Shown here one piece after another: positions 20,001 through 20,392 of a DNA stretch of 20,392 nt. The stretch is from Spirogloea muscicola (lineage: Eukaryota > Streptophyta > Zygnematophyceae > Spirogloeales > Spirogloeaceae). How positions within the stretch are numbered: the first letter of the stretch is position 1; every line of letters begins with the position of its first letter. Under the pieces are notes generated by a model. That model was not told the origin of the DNA, did not search any database, and saw only the letters and a list, made by a program, of their open reading frames with translations. The stretch is taken from assembly GCA_009602725.1 (NCBI GenBank), contig WELB01000136.1:249461-269852 (forward strand), given 5' to 3'. The position numbers and the translations under genes were made by a program.

Positions 20001-20392
20001 GCTTGGCTTCTTACGGCCAAGCCCCCAGAAAAAGAATGAACAAAGTTCGAAGGGGCCAGGGAAAGAAGAAAGGGCTCGCCCATAGAGAAGAGAGAAGGCT
20101 CGCCCATAGAGAAAGAGGGGCTGGCAAAGCCAGCCCAAAAAGAATGGACAATGTCCAAAGCCGAAGAATGAGATGCCGAGGAAGGACTCCTCTACTCTCC
20201 CAATCACGACAACATACTAGGGAAGCTCAGTACCCGCGAGTGAGCAACATCAGGTCCAAGTAGCTCGAGGCAGGGAAGGAGGCACACCGCCGAGACCCGG
20301 AGGCAGCGGCCAGAGCGCGTCCTGCGCGCGTGTGGACAGCGTGGGCAAGGGATCGCTGGAACGATACCGCCAAGCGCATGCGAAAGACCTGG
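20001..20392 (+). repeat. Repeat-family copy with hairpins and modules 2-3, cut by the window end
   Basis: First hairpin GCTTGGC/GCCAAGC (20001-20022) then AAAAAGAATGAACAAAG and AAGGGGCCAGG. Second hairpin GGGCTGGC/GCCAGCCC (about 20118-20135) then AAAAAGAATGGACAA. A module 2-like stretch (GCTCAGTACCCGCGAGTGAGC) is at about 20224. A module 3-like stretch (CAGCGGCCAGAGCGCGTCC ... GCGCATGCGAAAGACCTGG) runs to the last base, so the element continues outside. Confidence 0.7.
20071..20118 (+). repeat. 24-bp tandem duplication inside the repeat
   Basis: GGCTCGCCCATAGAGAA occurs at about 20073 and again 24 bases later. A single-copy version with ATTGAGGA in place of ATAGAGAA is at 14262 and 19818. 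Confidence 0.8.

Noticed and set aside
691-20160. tRNA-derived SINE with a B box (GTTCGAA in one repeat copy)
   Set aside because: The B-box-like string occurs in one copy only, and no A box at the right spacing or tRNA fold was found.

Overview
The window is nuclear DNA from a green plant (streptophyte). It shows intron-rich genes with GC-rich exons full of GCC/GGC codon runs, introns of about 100 to 400 bases, a plant-type UPL3 HECT ubiquitin ligase and a plant-type D-2-hydroxyacid dehydrogenase. It is not bacterial: most long open frames are GC-driven shadows, and true frames only appear after joining exons at splice sites. I cannot place the species. One undetermined base at 13761, beside an (AG)n tract, indicates a draft assembly.

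Layout. (1) Positions 1-1981, plus strand: hydroxyphenylpyruvate/hydroxypyruvate reductase, five exons, 5' end outside the window. (2) 1982-2593: short tail-to-tail spacer with a perfect 14-bp hairpin. (3) 12740-2594, minus strand: a complete 18-exon UPL3 (KAKTUS-type) HECT E3 ligase, modelled at 2195 residues, frame intact throughout. (4) 12741-16546: 3.8-kb spacer between the divergent UPL3 and RING genes, with a pyrimidine-rich UPL3 leader/promoter region, an 87-bp tandem duplication, a microsatellite and a dense modular repeat array. (5) 16547 onward, plus strand: a gene with a complete C3HC4 RING of BRCA1/BARD1 type, followed by candidate exons to about 19321. An in-frame TAA sits exactly where plant BARD1/BRCA1 proteins usually carry a tyrosine just after the RING. 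(6) 19322-20392: more copies of the same repeat family, the last running off the window end.

The three genes have no evident common pathway beyond two of them being ubiquitin ligases. The least explained material is the modular repeat family. Its copies share a hairpin whose stem pairing is kept while stem sequence changes, followed by an A-rich stretch and a GGGGCC block. Copies lie on both strands, in introns and between genes. Two introns appear to use GC-AG rather than GT-AG ends.
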